Of a stretch of 48,601 nucleotides of DNA, positions 21,498-29,213 are shown in pieces; positions within the stretch are counted from its first letter, which is position 1, and the number at the start of each line of letters is the position of its first letter. The notes under the pieces are model-generated. The model was not told the origin of the DNA. It saw only the letters and a list, made by a program, of their open reading frames with translations, and searched no databases. The DNA is taken from NCBI GenBank assembly GCA_035507915.1, contig DATJNS010000466.1:1-48601 (forward strand), read 5' to 3'. The DNA is from JACQAI01 sp035507915. GTDB taxonomy: Bacteria; Pseudomonadota; Alphaproteobacteria; Elsterales; Elsteraceae. Position numbers and translations under genes: made by a program.

Positions 21498-22301
21498 GTG
21501 GCAGCGCCGGACGCCGGCGGACACTTCGTCGACCTGCGCGGCGTCAGCCTGACCTACGGCGAGGGCGACAGCGAGACCCTGGCGCTCGAGAAGGCCGACC
21601 TCGCGATCGCCAAGGGCGAGTTCGCCGCGGTGGTCGGACCGAGCGGCTGCGGCAAGTCGACCTTGATGCGCCTCGTCTCGGGCCTCATGCCGCCGACCAC
21701 TGGTGCGATCCACGTCGCCGGCAACCGGGTGGCCGGGCCGTTGTCGTGCGTCGGCATGGCGTTCCAGAACCCGACCCTGCTGCCGTGGCGAACCACGCTC
21801 GCCAACGTGATGCTGCCGCTCGAGATCGTCGAGCCGCACCGGCGCGCGCTGCGCCGCGAGCGCGAGAAGTACGTCCGGATGGCCGAAGATCTGCTGGCGT
21901 CGGTCGGGCTGAGCGGCTTCGGGGCGCGCTTCCCCTGGCAGCTGTCGGGTGGCATGCAGATGCGCGCGTCGCTGTGCCGGGCGCTGATCCACGCGCCCGA
22001 GCTCCTCATGCTCGACGAACCCTTCGCGGCGCTCGATGCCTTCACGCGCGAGGAGCTGTGGGCGGTGCTCCAGGCCGTCTGGATGGAGAAGCGCTTCACC
22101 GTCATCCACGTGACCCATGATTTGCGCGAGGCCGTGTTCCTGTCGGACACCATCTACGTGATCTCGAAACGGCCGGGCAGGGTGGTCGGCCGCACCGCGA
22201 TCGAGCTCAAGCGTCCGCGCACGCTCGACGACACCTACGGCCACGACTTCAACGAGTACGTGCACGATTTGCGTCGGCGCATCGGCGAGGTGCGCGGCTG
22301 A
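21498..22301 (+). CDS. ABC transporter ATP-binding protein, nitrate/sulfonate/taurine type
   Basis: ATPase of an import system related to SsuB, TauB and NrtD. The 267 residues carry Walker A GPSGCGKST (47-55), Gln90 in the Q-loop (MAFQNPTLLPWRTTLANV), the signature LSGGMQMRAS (149-158) and Walker B LLMLDEPFAALD (169-180). The signature variant GMQMRAS is typical of this branch. It starts at a GTG two bases after the dnaE stop, and the permease gene overlaps its stop by one base. The substrate cannot be inferred: this fold serves sulfonates, nitrate, bicarbonate, thiamine precursors and others. No substrate-binding protein is encoded in the window. Confidence 0.88.
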   Translation: MAAPDAGGHFVDLRGVSLTYGEGDSETLALEKADLAIAKGEFAAVVGPSGCGKSTLMRLVSGLMPPTTGAIHVAGNRVAGPLSCVGMAFQNPTLLPWRTTLANVMLPLEIVEPHRRALRREREKYVRMAEDLLASVGLSGFGARFPWQLSGGMQMRASLCRALIHAPELLMLDEPFAALDAFTREELWAVLQAVWMEKRFTVIHVTHDLREAVFLSDTIYVISKRPGRVVGRTAIELKRPRTLDDTYGHDFNEYVHDLRRRIGEVRG

Positions 22302-23071
22302 TGAAACCGAGCCGCGCGCTCGAGCTCATCATGCCCTGGATGGTCACCATCGGGATCTTCGTGCTGTGGGAGGTCGGCTGCCTCGCGTTCCAGGTGCCGG
22401 CTTTCGTCCTGCCGCGGCCCACCGTGTTCCTCGACGTGCTGGTCCAGCTGCACGCCGCGATCCTGCACCACGCGTTCGAGACGCTGCTCACCACCCTGAT
22501 CGGCTTCGCGCTCGCCGTCGTGTTCGGGATCCTGATCGGGGTCGCGCTCGGTGCCTCGCCGCTCGTGTACGAAGGCGCCTATCCGCTGCTGATCGGCTTC
22601 AACTCGATCCCGAAGGTCGCCGTCGTGCCCGTCCTGGTGATCTGGTTCGGCATCGGCGCGGTGCCGGCGGTGCTGACCGCCTTCATGATCTCGGTGTTCC
22701 CCATCATCGTGAACGTCGCGACCGGCATCGCCACGGTCGAGCCCGAGCTGCGCGACGTGCTGCGCGCGCTGGGCGCCCGGCCGCATCAGATCCTGCTCAA
22801 GGTCGGCTTGCCGCGCTCTCTGCCGCTCTTGTTCGCCTCGCTCAAGATCGCCATCACGCTCGCCTTCATCGGCTCGGTGATCTCCGAGACCGTCGCCTCC
22901 AACGAGGGCATCGGCTATCTGATGGTCGCGGCGAGCTCGCGCTTCGAGGTGCCGCTGGTGTTCGCGGGGCTGATGGTGGTCGCGATCATGGGCGTGGTGA
23001 TGTACGCGATCTTTGCGGTGATCGAGATGCGGTTTACCCGCTGGGCGATGCGCAGCGGGCCCGGCGCGTGA
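22301..23071 (+). CDS. ABC transporter permease, SsuC/TauC-like
   Basis: A 256-residue inner-membrane permease of the BPD_transp_1 family with about six helices. The cytoplasmic EAA-type loop reads ALGARPHQILLKVGLPRSLP, which docks on the ATPase encoded just upstream. The protein resembles SsuC, TauC and NrtB permeases; its substrate is unknown. TGATG links it to the ATPase. It ends 32 bases before the end of a convergent gene, with a stem-loop between. Confidence 0.88.
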   Translation: MKPSRALELIMPWMVTIGIFVLWEVGCLAFQVPAFVLPRPTVFLDVLVQLHAAILHHAFETLLTTLIGFALAVVFGILIGVALGASPLVYEGAYPLLIGFNSIPKVAVVPVLVIWFGIGAVPAVLTAFMISVFPIIVNVATGIATVEPELRDVLRALGARPHQILLKVGLPRSLPLLFASLKIAITLAFIGSVISETVASNEGIGYLMVAASSRFEVPLVFAGLMVVAIMGVVMYAIFAVIEMRFTRWAMRSGPGA

Positions 23072-23097
23072 GGCGGCAGGGCCCCTAGAGACGCGCC

Positions 23098-23114
23098 CCG
23101 CGGTCAGACCGCGG
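23098..23114. terminator. Stem-loop between convergent genes
   Basis: CCGCGGT (23098-23104) and ACCGCGG (23108-23114) form a perfect 7-bp stem with a 3-base loop. It sits between the end of the permease gene and the convergent methyltransferase gene and covers the latter's stop codon. Neither side has a T-run, so intrinsic termination is only a guess. Confidence 0.35.
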
Positions 23115-24240
23115 TCCTGAGATAGAACGCGTCGCCGTAGCTGCTCTGATAGGGCGACATTGTCATGACGCGGACAAAACCGCGCGCAGCGAGAAAATCG
23201 TCGATATCCTCGATCTGCGCGCAATTCTCATAGAGCTCGGCGAAGTTGATCTCGACCAGCAGGCCTTCGAGCTGCTGCAGGAGACCCGTTGCGCCGCGCA
23301 GCGCGAGCAGCTCTGCCCCTTGGATGTCGATCACGGCGATGTTGAAGGCGTTCGCTGCGTACTGTCGCTCCGCAAGCAACCCGTCGAGGGTTTGCGCGGG
23401 CACCCGGATCTGCGCCGTCTCGCTGATGTCGGGAAAGACCTCGGCGTGACGTTTGATCGACAGGATCGAGCTGGACACCGTGGACGACGCCAGGTGCAGG
23501 TCCACCATGCCGTCGGCATCGGAGACCGCCCGCGCCGCGACCGCCACGCGCGGCTCACCCGCATATCGGTTGGCGAGATCGGCGGCCAACGTCGGGTGCG
23601 CCTCGACCAGAAGGATGCGCTCGAAGCCCAACGCCAAGTATGACGCGACCTCTTCGCCGGCGTGAGCGCCTACCTGAACAATGCCGCGTGGCGACAGCCC
23701 GTGATTCGCCATCAGGTCGCCGAGGTCCGGTTCCCGGTTGCCGCCGAGAATCGCGCCGACGAAGCGCCGATGAATCCCAAAAAAGGCCACGCCGACGCCG
23801 TTGAAACCGAACGGCGTCAAGAGCAGATCGTTCAACTTCTCGCTCGCCGGCAGCTGCAGGAACTCGAACGGCTCCAGCAGCGCGGCGGCCGCCGTCGTCA
23901 CGGTCACCGCAGCATCTGCCTCGGCGATCTCGATGATGTCGATGCGGGCATGGCTCAACAAGCGTCGCGCGCCGAGCAACACGGGAATCGCCGCCGCCGG
24001 GTTCGCGATCCTCAGATAGTTGACATGCCGGACGCCGAGCTCGGCAACGACGCGGTCGAGCGGGCGGCCGCCGAGATAGTCGAGCCCACTCGCCGCCGCA
24101 CCGGCGTAGGGGAGTTGATGCAGGTGCGTTTCCGGTCGGTCGGCAAGCACGCGCTCCGCCCAGGCGCGATCGACATAGGCGGCTTCTACGACGGTCAGAC
24201 GATCGTCGATGGCGAGATACGAACTTGCCGATGAAATCAT
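23104..24240 (-). CDS. FkbM family methyltransferase
   Basis: SAM-dependent methyltransferase of the FkbM type, a group that often methylates sugars or glycan precursors. From the ATG at 24240 it has 378 residues. The C-terminal half is a standard FkbM domain: IVQVGAHAGEE (187-197) is the SAM-binding loop, LVEAHPTLA (211-219) follows, and VIDIQGAELLALRGA matches the conserved KIDVEGxE region. The N-terminal half looks like a decayed second copy: LDRVVAELGVRHVNYLRI and LLGARRLL follow the end of an FkbM domain, but its acidic residues are lost (LRIANPAAA). The frame stays open upstream to 24408; 24240 is chosen because the extension looks non-coding. A divergent glycosyltransferase-like gene suggests a glycan role. 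Confidence 0.8.
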   Translation of the reverse strand: MISSASSYLAIDDRLTVVEAAYVDRAWAERVLADRPETHLHQLPYAGAAASGLDYLGGRPLDRVVAELGVRHVNYLRIANPAAAIPVLLGARRLLSHARIDIIEIAEADAAVTVTTAAAALLEPFEFLQLPASEKLNDLLLTPFGFNGVGVAFFGIHRRFVGAILGGNREPDLGDLMANHGLSPRGIVQVGAHAGEEVASYLALGFERILLVEAHPTLAADLANRYAGEPRVAVAARAVSDADGMVDLHLASSTVSSSILSIKRHAEVFPDISETAQIRVPAQTLDGLLAERQYAANAFNIAVIDIQGAELLALRGATGLLQQLEGLLVEINFAELYENCAQIEDIDDFLAARGFVRVMTMSPYQSSYGDAFYLRTAV

Positions 24241-24462
24241 CGGCAAGACCTGGCTGCTCGTCGCATTGGGCGCCAGCTTAACGATCGTGCGGAGGGCGGA
24301 CAACCCGCGTGCGAGGCGCATGCAGCAACCGAGACAGCTTGCGACCACGCCATCGATGCGATGTATTCTCCACGTCATGATCGAGCATCGCCTGCCGCGT
24401 CGGAGCATATGTTGCCGAAGCCGCGCGGCGCGGTCCCGTCATGGGCGCCGGGGTGCGCGTCG

Positions 24463-25809
24463 ATGCTGACACGCGTCCTGTTCGATCAGCCTCGGCATCC
24501 TGTCTGCTTCAGCCTGTCGACCAAGGATCGCGTGGCCTACACGCTTGAAGCGATCGGCGGGCTCGCTCTCGATGGCGCGTTCGACCTGCTGTGGTTCGAC
24601 GGCAGCACGAGCGAAGAGGGGCAGGCACTGCCCGACAGCCTGGCGCACGTCCTCGGTTGCCTGCGTGAGATCCACACCGGCGTGCGCGGCGGACCGGATT
24701 TCGCAATCTTCGCCGCGCTTCACCGCATGCTGGAGCTCGGCTACCCGTACTGTGGACTGATCGAGAACGACGTGAAAATGGCGCCCAATTGGTTCAGCGC
24801 CATCATGGCGACCTTCTCGGCAGGCACCGCGGACGGTTTGACGGTCGGCGGCGTGACCGGCCGCGCCTTCAATCGACGCCTGCTCTACCATCGCAAATCG
24901 TACGCCGTCACGATGCTGAGCGGCGCCGGCATGATCCTCCTCACGCGCGCGGCGGCTGAGATCATCCTGCGCAACTACCGGACGACCTCCAGCGCCGAGA
25001 TCAACACCTGCATGCTGCGGGTCGCTGGCAGAGAGGAGAGGCCGGGTGCGTCGACCGCCGACACGCGGACGGCATCCGATCTGGTCTATGAGACGCACCT
25101 GCTGCGCCAGGGGCTGTGCATTCTTGCGACGGTCCCGACCTGCGGACACAACCTCGACGCGGTCGATCCAACAGGTTTGCTCGGCGGCTATGTCGGCGAA
25201 AGCCCCGGACCCACGGCCGACGACGAGCGCAGCTTCGCCGCATTCGTTGAGCGTTGCGCTGCCATCCGCGCGACGCAGGAGTGTGCCGCGCCGCCTTGTC
25301 TCGCGATCGCCTCGATGGGGTTCGACTGCCTGTTTCTCCACCACCTGCTGTTCACGCGCGACAGTCCAGCCACCATTCGCGGGCGCTGGAGAATCGTCTG
25401 GGACAAGTTCAACGGGCCGTTCGCGTTCGAGGCGGTCGAGGTCGGCTGCGAACTCGAGTTTCCGCTCGATTGCGACCTCAAGGGCATGTTCTGCTCGCGA
25501 ACGGCCGATGGCGGCATCGTCGAGGTCCTTCGCGGCGAGACGATGGTGATCGAGGCGGACACTTACTTCGCACAGACCAGCCGGGATCAGTTTTTTCTGC
25601 CGCTCGAGGTGGCGCCTGCCGATGCCGCGTCGATCCGGCTGCGGATCGCCGACCGGAGCAATCCGGCCTCGGGCGGCTCCTTCGTCCGCATTTCCGGTCT
25701 CTGCTTCGCCCGGCCCCCCGGTTGGCTGCCGGCGCGGGCCGACCTCGATGGGAAGCGGCTGGCCGGCGTGCTCGAAACCCAGAGCCGCCACGGTCTCGTA
25801 ACGTTCTGA
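24463..25809 (+). CDS. Glycosyltransferase-like protein with C-terminal beta-rich domain
   Basis: Probably a GT-A type glycosyltransferase, not assigned to a known family. The N-terminus (VCFSLSTKDRVAYTLEAI, then LLWFDGSTSEEG) has the shape of a GT2 nucleotide-binding domain. LIENDVKMAPNWFSAIMATF resembles the acidic motif after which a donor sugar metal is held, with Asn-Asp in place of Asp-Asp. The last 150 or so residues look beta-rich and may form a separate sugar-binding-like domain. The ATG at 24463 gives 448 residues and has GGGG upstream; in-frame ATGs at 24409 and 24361 would lengthen it to 466 or 482. It is divergent from the FkbM gene and does not obviously belong to the surrounding core operons. 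Confidence 0.6.
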   Translation: MLTRVLFDQPRHPVCFSLSTKDRVAYTLEAIGGLALDGAFDLLWFDGSTSEEGQALPDSLAHVLGCLREIHTGVRGGPDFAIFAALHRMLELGYPYCGLIENDVKMAPNWFSAIMATFSAGTADGLTVGGVTGRAFNRRLLYHRKSYAVTMLSGAGMILLTRAAAEIILRNYRTTSSAEINTCMLRVAGREERPGASTADTRTASDLVYETHLLRQGLCILATVPTCGHNLDAVDPTGLLGGYVGESPGPTADDERSFAAFVERCAAIRATQECAAPPCLAIASMGFDCLFLHHLLFTRDSPATIRGRWRIVWDKFNGPFAFEAVEVGCELEFPLDCDLKGMFCSRTADGGIVEVLRGETMVIEADTYFAQTSRDQFFLPLEVAPADAASIRLRIADRSNPASGGSFVRISGLCFARPPGWLPARADLDGKRLAGVLETQSRHGLVTF

Positions 25810-25857
25810 GCGGCTCGCCAGGCTCGTCGGGAGGGCCGGGCGCCGGGCCACAATCCC

Positions 25858-25886
25858 TTGCAATCGCGGACCTTTGGCGCTATCTA
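25858..25886 (+). promoter_or_regulatory. Candidate rpsB promoter
   Basis: TTGCAA (25858-25863), a 17-base spacer and TATCTA (25881-25886). The -10 in its context, GCTATCTA, is close to the GCTANAWC form used by alphaproteobacterial housekeeping sigma factor. It lies about 130 bases before the rpsB start. Confidence 0.55.
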
Positions 25887-25892
25887 GCCGCC

Positions 25893-26015
25893 CATCTCTC
25901 ACGCGGGTATGCGGTCGCGCCTCGGCGCGCTCGCTCCGGTGTCCCTCCAGAGCCGCCCTCGGGCACTCGGGCGGGGGCGACACCCGCGGCGGACCAACCG
26001 GAAAAGGATCATGCG
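25893..26015 (+). promoter_or_regulatory. Long GC-rich leader of rpsB, possible S2 control region
   Basis: If transcription starts just after the promoter candidate, rpsB has a leader of about 120 bases. It contains a stem CCGCCC (25953-25958) with GGGCGG (25969-25974) and other GC-rich repeats, then AAAAGGA before the start codon. S2 controls its own operon through the leader in E. coli, so a similar function here is reasonable but inferred. Confidence 0.3.
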
Positions 26016-26819
26016 ATGTCGGTTCCGACCTTCACGATGCGTCAGTTGCTCGAGGCTGGCGTGCATTTCGGCCATCACACGCGGCGCTGGAACCCCAAGA
26101 TGGGGCCCTACATCTTCGGCGTGCGCAACGGCGTGCACATCATCGACCTGGAGCAGACCGTGCCGCTGCTCTACCGCGCCATGAACGCGGTGCGCGACAC
26201 GGTCGCGGGGGGCGGGCGCGTCCTGTTCGTCGGCACCAAGCGCCAGGCGGCCGAGCGGGTCGCCGACGCCGCCAAGAAGTGCGGCCAGTACTTCGTCAAC
26301 CACCGCTGGCTCGGCGGCATGCTGACCAACTTCAAGACCATCTCGCAGTCGATCAAACGGTTGCGCGAGCTCGAGGAGCAGTTGGGCCAGGAGCACACCG
26401 GGCTCACCAAGAAGGAGCTCCTCAACCTCACGCGCGAGCGCGAGAAGCTGGAGCGCGCGTTGGGCGGCATCAAGGAGATGGGCGGACTGCCCGACATCCT
26501 GTTCGTGATCGACACCAACAAGGAGGCGATCGCGGTCCAGGAGGCCGGCCGGCTCAATATTCCGGTGGTCGCCGTGCTCGACAGCAACTCCGACCCCGAG
26601 GGCGTCGCCTACCCGGTCCCGGGCAACGACGACGCGATCCGGGCGATCGAGCTCTACTGCGACATGATCTCGCGGGCGGTGGTCGCCGGCCTGCAGCAGG
26701 AGATGATCGCCGCCGGCGTCGACGTCGGCGAAGGCGAGGAGGTGCCGGCCGAGACGCTGCCCGAGGACGGCGCCGGCAAACCCGCGGCGGCCGAGGCGGA
26801 AGCTCAGCCGAGCGCGTGA
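26016..26819 (+). CDS. rpsB: 30S ribosomal protein S2
   Basis: Small-subunit ribosomal protein, 267 residues. It begins MSVPTFTMRQLLEAGVHFGH with the conserved HHTRRWNPKM segment, and continues with FVGTKRQA, NHRWLGGMLTNFKTI and DTNKEAIAVQEA, all typical of S2. The last 35 or so residues are an acidic and alanine-rich tail, as in other alphaproteobacteria. AAAAGGA lies 7 bases before the ATG. tsf follows after 78 bases. Confidence 0.97.
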   Translation: MSVPTFTMRQLLEAGVHFGHHTRRWNPKMGPYIFGVRNGVHIIDLEQTVPLLYRAMNAVRDTVAGGGRVLFVGTKRQAAERVADAAKKCGQYFVNHRWLGGMLTNFKTISQSIKRLRELEEQLGQEHTGLTKKELLNLTREREKLERALGGIKEMGGLPDILFVIDTNKEAIAVQEAGRLNIPVVAVLDSNSDPEGVAYPVPGNDDAIRAIELYCDMISRAVVAGLQQEMIAAGVDVGEGEEVPAETLPEDGAGKPAAAEAEAQPSA

Positions 26820-26897
26820 GGGTGCCGCTGCGGGCGGCAGGCTGCGGTTTGCGGAGCAGGCGTCGGCACGGCGCCGTTGACGATTGAGGGTTGAGCG

Positions 26898-27824
26898 ATG
26901 GCAGAGATCACCGCGGCGCTGGTCAAGGAGCTGCGTGAGAAGACGGGCGCCGGCATGATGGACTGCAAGAAGGCGCTCGCCGAGACCGCCGGCGACCTCG
27001 AAGGCGCGGTCGATTGGCTGCGCAAGAAGGGGCTGGCGGCCGCCGCCAAGAAGGCCGGCCGGGTCGCCGCCGAGGGTCTCGTGGGCGTCGCGGTCGACGG
27101 CGCGGTCGGCGCCTTGGTCGAGGTCAACTCCGAGACCGACTTCGTCGCGCGCAACGAGACCTTTCAAGGCTTCGTCGCCGCCGTCGCCAAGCTCGCGCTC
27201 ACGGTCGGCACCGACGTCGAGGCCCTCAAGGCGGCGCCATGCCCGGGATCGAGCCGCAGCGTCGGGGACGAGTTGACGCATCTGGTCGCCACGATCGGCG
27301 AGAACATGTCGTTGCGTCGCGCGACCCGGCTCAGCGTTCCGTCCGGCGTGGTCGCGAGCTACGTCCACAATGCGCTCGCGCCGGGATTGGGCAAGATCGG
27401 CGTGCTGGTGGCGCTCGAGTCGAGCGCGCCGGCCGACAAGCTGGCGGCCTTCGGTCGTCAGCTCGCGATGCACGTCGCCGCCGCCAATCCGCAGTCGCTC
27501 GACATCGAAACGGTCGACCCGCGCGCGCTCGAGCGCGAGCGCGACGTGCTGCGCGAGCAGGCGCGTGGCAGCGGCAAGCCGGAGGCGATCATCGAAAAGA
27601 TGGTCGAGGGGCGGCTGCGCAAGTTCTACGAGGAGGTCGTGCTGCTCGAGCAGGTCTACGTGATCGATGGCGAGAGCCGCGTGAAGGCCGCGGTCGCCGC
27701 CGCCGCCAAGGAGCTCGGCGCGCCGATCGCCGTCAAAGGCTTCGCGCGCTTCCAGCTGGGCGAGGGCATCCAGAAGGAGCAGGGCGATTTCGCCGCCGAG
27801 GTGGCAGCCCAGGCCGCCCGCTGA
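26898..27824 (+). CDS. tsf: Elongation factor Ts
   Basis: Nucleotide-exchange factor for EF-Tu. The 308 residues begin with the UBA-like N-terminal domain (VKELREKTGAGMMDCKKAL) and include the TDFVARNETF motif that contacts EF-Tu, followed by the dimerisation and core subdomains. Length matches the family. Downstream one expects pyrH in most alphaproteobacteria, but the next gene is frr after a 97-base gap. Confidence 0.97.
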   Translation: MAEITAALVKELREKTGAGMMDCKKALAETAGDLEGAVDWLRKKGLAAAAKKAGRVAAEGLVGVAVDGAVGALVEVNSETDFVARNETFQGFVAAVAKLALTVGTDVEALKAAPCPGSSRSVGDELTHLVATIGENMSLRRATRLSVPSGVVASYVHNALAPGLGKIGVLVALESSAPADKLAAFGRQLAMHVAAANPQSLDIETVDPRALERERDVLREQARGSGKPEAIIEKMVEGRLRKFYEEVVLLEQVYVIDGESRVKAAVAAAAKELGAPIAVKGFARFQLGEGIQKEQGDFAAEVAAQAAR

Positions 27825-27921
27825 GCGTTCTAGCCGCCGGGCAGCCGACCAAGGAATTGCGTGAGAGGAGCCCTCGGATTGGCTAGGATTTCGGCGGAGC
27901 GGTTGGAAGGGGAGAATTCCC

Positions 27922-28479
27922 GTGGCTGCGCCTGACTTATCCGACATCAAGCGCCGCATGGACGGCGCACTGGAGACTCTTCGTAAGGAACTCGGCGGGC
28001 TGCGCACCGGCCGCGCCTCGGTCAACCTTCTCGACCCCGTGACCGTCGAGGCATACGGCACCAAGATGCCGCTGGCGCAGGTCGGCACCGTGTCGGTTCC
28101 CGAGCCGCGCATGATCACCGTCCAGGTCTGGGACAAAGGCCAGGTCAAGGCCGTCGAGAAGGCGATTCGCGAGGCCGGCCTCGGTCTCAATCCGATGAGT
28201 GACGGCACGCTCGTGCGCGTGCCCATCCCCGACCTGACGCAGGATCGCCGGCAGGAGCTCGTGAAGGTCGCCGCCAAGTACGCCGAGCAGGCGCGCGTCT
28301 CGGTACGCAACGTGCGACGCGACGGCATGGAGCACCTGAAGCAGCTCGAGAAGAAGCACGAGATCAGCCAGGACGAGCACCGCAAGTGGCACGACGAGGT
28401 CCAGACGCTGACCGATTCGCACATCAAGAAGGTCGACGAGGCGCTGGCGACCAAGGAAAAAGAGATCAAGCAGGTCTGA
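27922..28479 (+). CDS. frr: Ribosome recycling factor
   Basis: Splits post-termination ribosomes together with EF-G. The 185-residue protein has the full RRF pattern, with GLRTGRAS near residue 30 and the helix-forming end (VQTLTDSHIKKVDEAL). It starts at GTG, supported by GGAAGGGGA 8 bases upstream. uppS begins 2 bases after its stop. Confidence 0.97.
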   Translation: MAAPDLSDIKRRMDGALETLRKELGGLRTGRASVNLLDPVTVEAYGTKMPLAQVGTVSVPEPRMITVQVWDKGQVKAVEKAIREAGLGLNPMSDGTLVRVPIPDLTQDRRQELVKVAAKYAEQARVSVRNVRRDGMEHLKQLEKKHEISQDEHRKWHDEVQTLTDSHIKKVDEALATKEKEIKQV

Positions 28480-28481
28480 CG

Positions 28482-29213
28482 ATGGACGTCGCCCAGCCCG
28501 CCCGCGCGCTGGCGCCCCCCAGTCACGTCGCGATCATCATGGACGGCAACGGTCGTTGGGCGCGGGCCCGCGGCCTGCCGCGCGCCGCCGGCCACCGGCG
28601 CGGCGCCGACGCGGTGCGCCGCACGGTGCGCAGCGCCGGCGAGCTCGGCATCGAGTATCTGACGCTCTACGGCTTCTCGTCGGAGAACTGGAAGCGCCCG
28701 GCCGACGAGGTCGACGATCTCATGAAGCTGCTGCGCATCTACCTGCGCGGCGAGATCGCCGAGCTGCATCGCAATCAGGTGCGGCTGCGCGTCATCGGCA
28801 ATCGACAGGGCCTGGCGCCCGACATCATCACGCTGATCGACCACGCCGAGCAGCAGACCGCCAGCAACCGCGGCCTCACCCTCGTGATCGCCCTGAACTA
28901 TGGCGGGCGCGACGAGATCACGGCGGCGGTGCGCCGCCTGGCCGCGGACGTCGCGGCCGGCCGCCTCGCCAGCGAGGCGATCACCGAGGAGCGCATCGCC
29001 GCCTCGCTGACCACCGCGGGAATCCCGGACCCCGACCTCATCATTCGCACCAGTGGCGAAAAGCGCCTGAGCAACTTCCTGCTCTGGCAGTCGGCCTATT
29101 CGGAGCTGCTGTTCCTCGACGTGCTGTGGCCGGATTTCGCCAAGGCCGACCTCGAGCTGGCGATCACCGAGTTCCACCGCCGCGACCGCCGGTATGGCGC
29201 CGTTGCCGGCTGA
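28482..29213 (+). CDS. uppS: Undecaprenyl diphosphate synthase
   Basis: Condenses isopentenyl diphosphate units onto farnesyl diphosphate to make the C55 lipid carrier for cell wall and glycans. The 243 residues contain the catalytic MDGNGRWA region (Asp21), GLPRAAGHRRGADAV, YGFSSENWKRP and, near the C-terminus, IIRTSGEKRLSNFLLWQSAY and ELLFLDVLWPDF. All are standard for cis-prenyltransferases. Its last 20 bases overlap the start of cdsA. Confidence 0.96.
   Translation: MDVAQPARALAPPSHVAIIMDGNGRWARARGLPRAAGHRRGADAVRRTVRSAGELGIEYLTLYGFSSENWKRPADEVDDLMKLLRIYLRGEIAELHRNQVRLRVIGNRQGLAPDIITLIDHAEQQTASNRGLTLVIALNYGGRDEITAAVRRLAADVAAGRLASEAITEERIAASLTTAGIPDPDLIIRTSGEKRLSNFLLWQSAYSELLFLDVLWPDFAKADLELAITEFHRRDRRYGAVAG

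Noticed and set aside
24439..25983. Open minus-strand frame of 514 codons opposite the glycosyltransferase-like gene
   Set aside because: Lacks recognisable motifs and a ribosome site. The plus frame has GT-A features and a better amino acid pattern, though it is the least certain of the antisense choices.
27841..27900. Possible promoter upstream of frr (TTGCGT and GCTAGGAT)
   Set aside because: The spacing between the boxes is about 20 bases or more, too long for either consensus.
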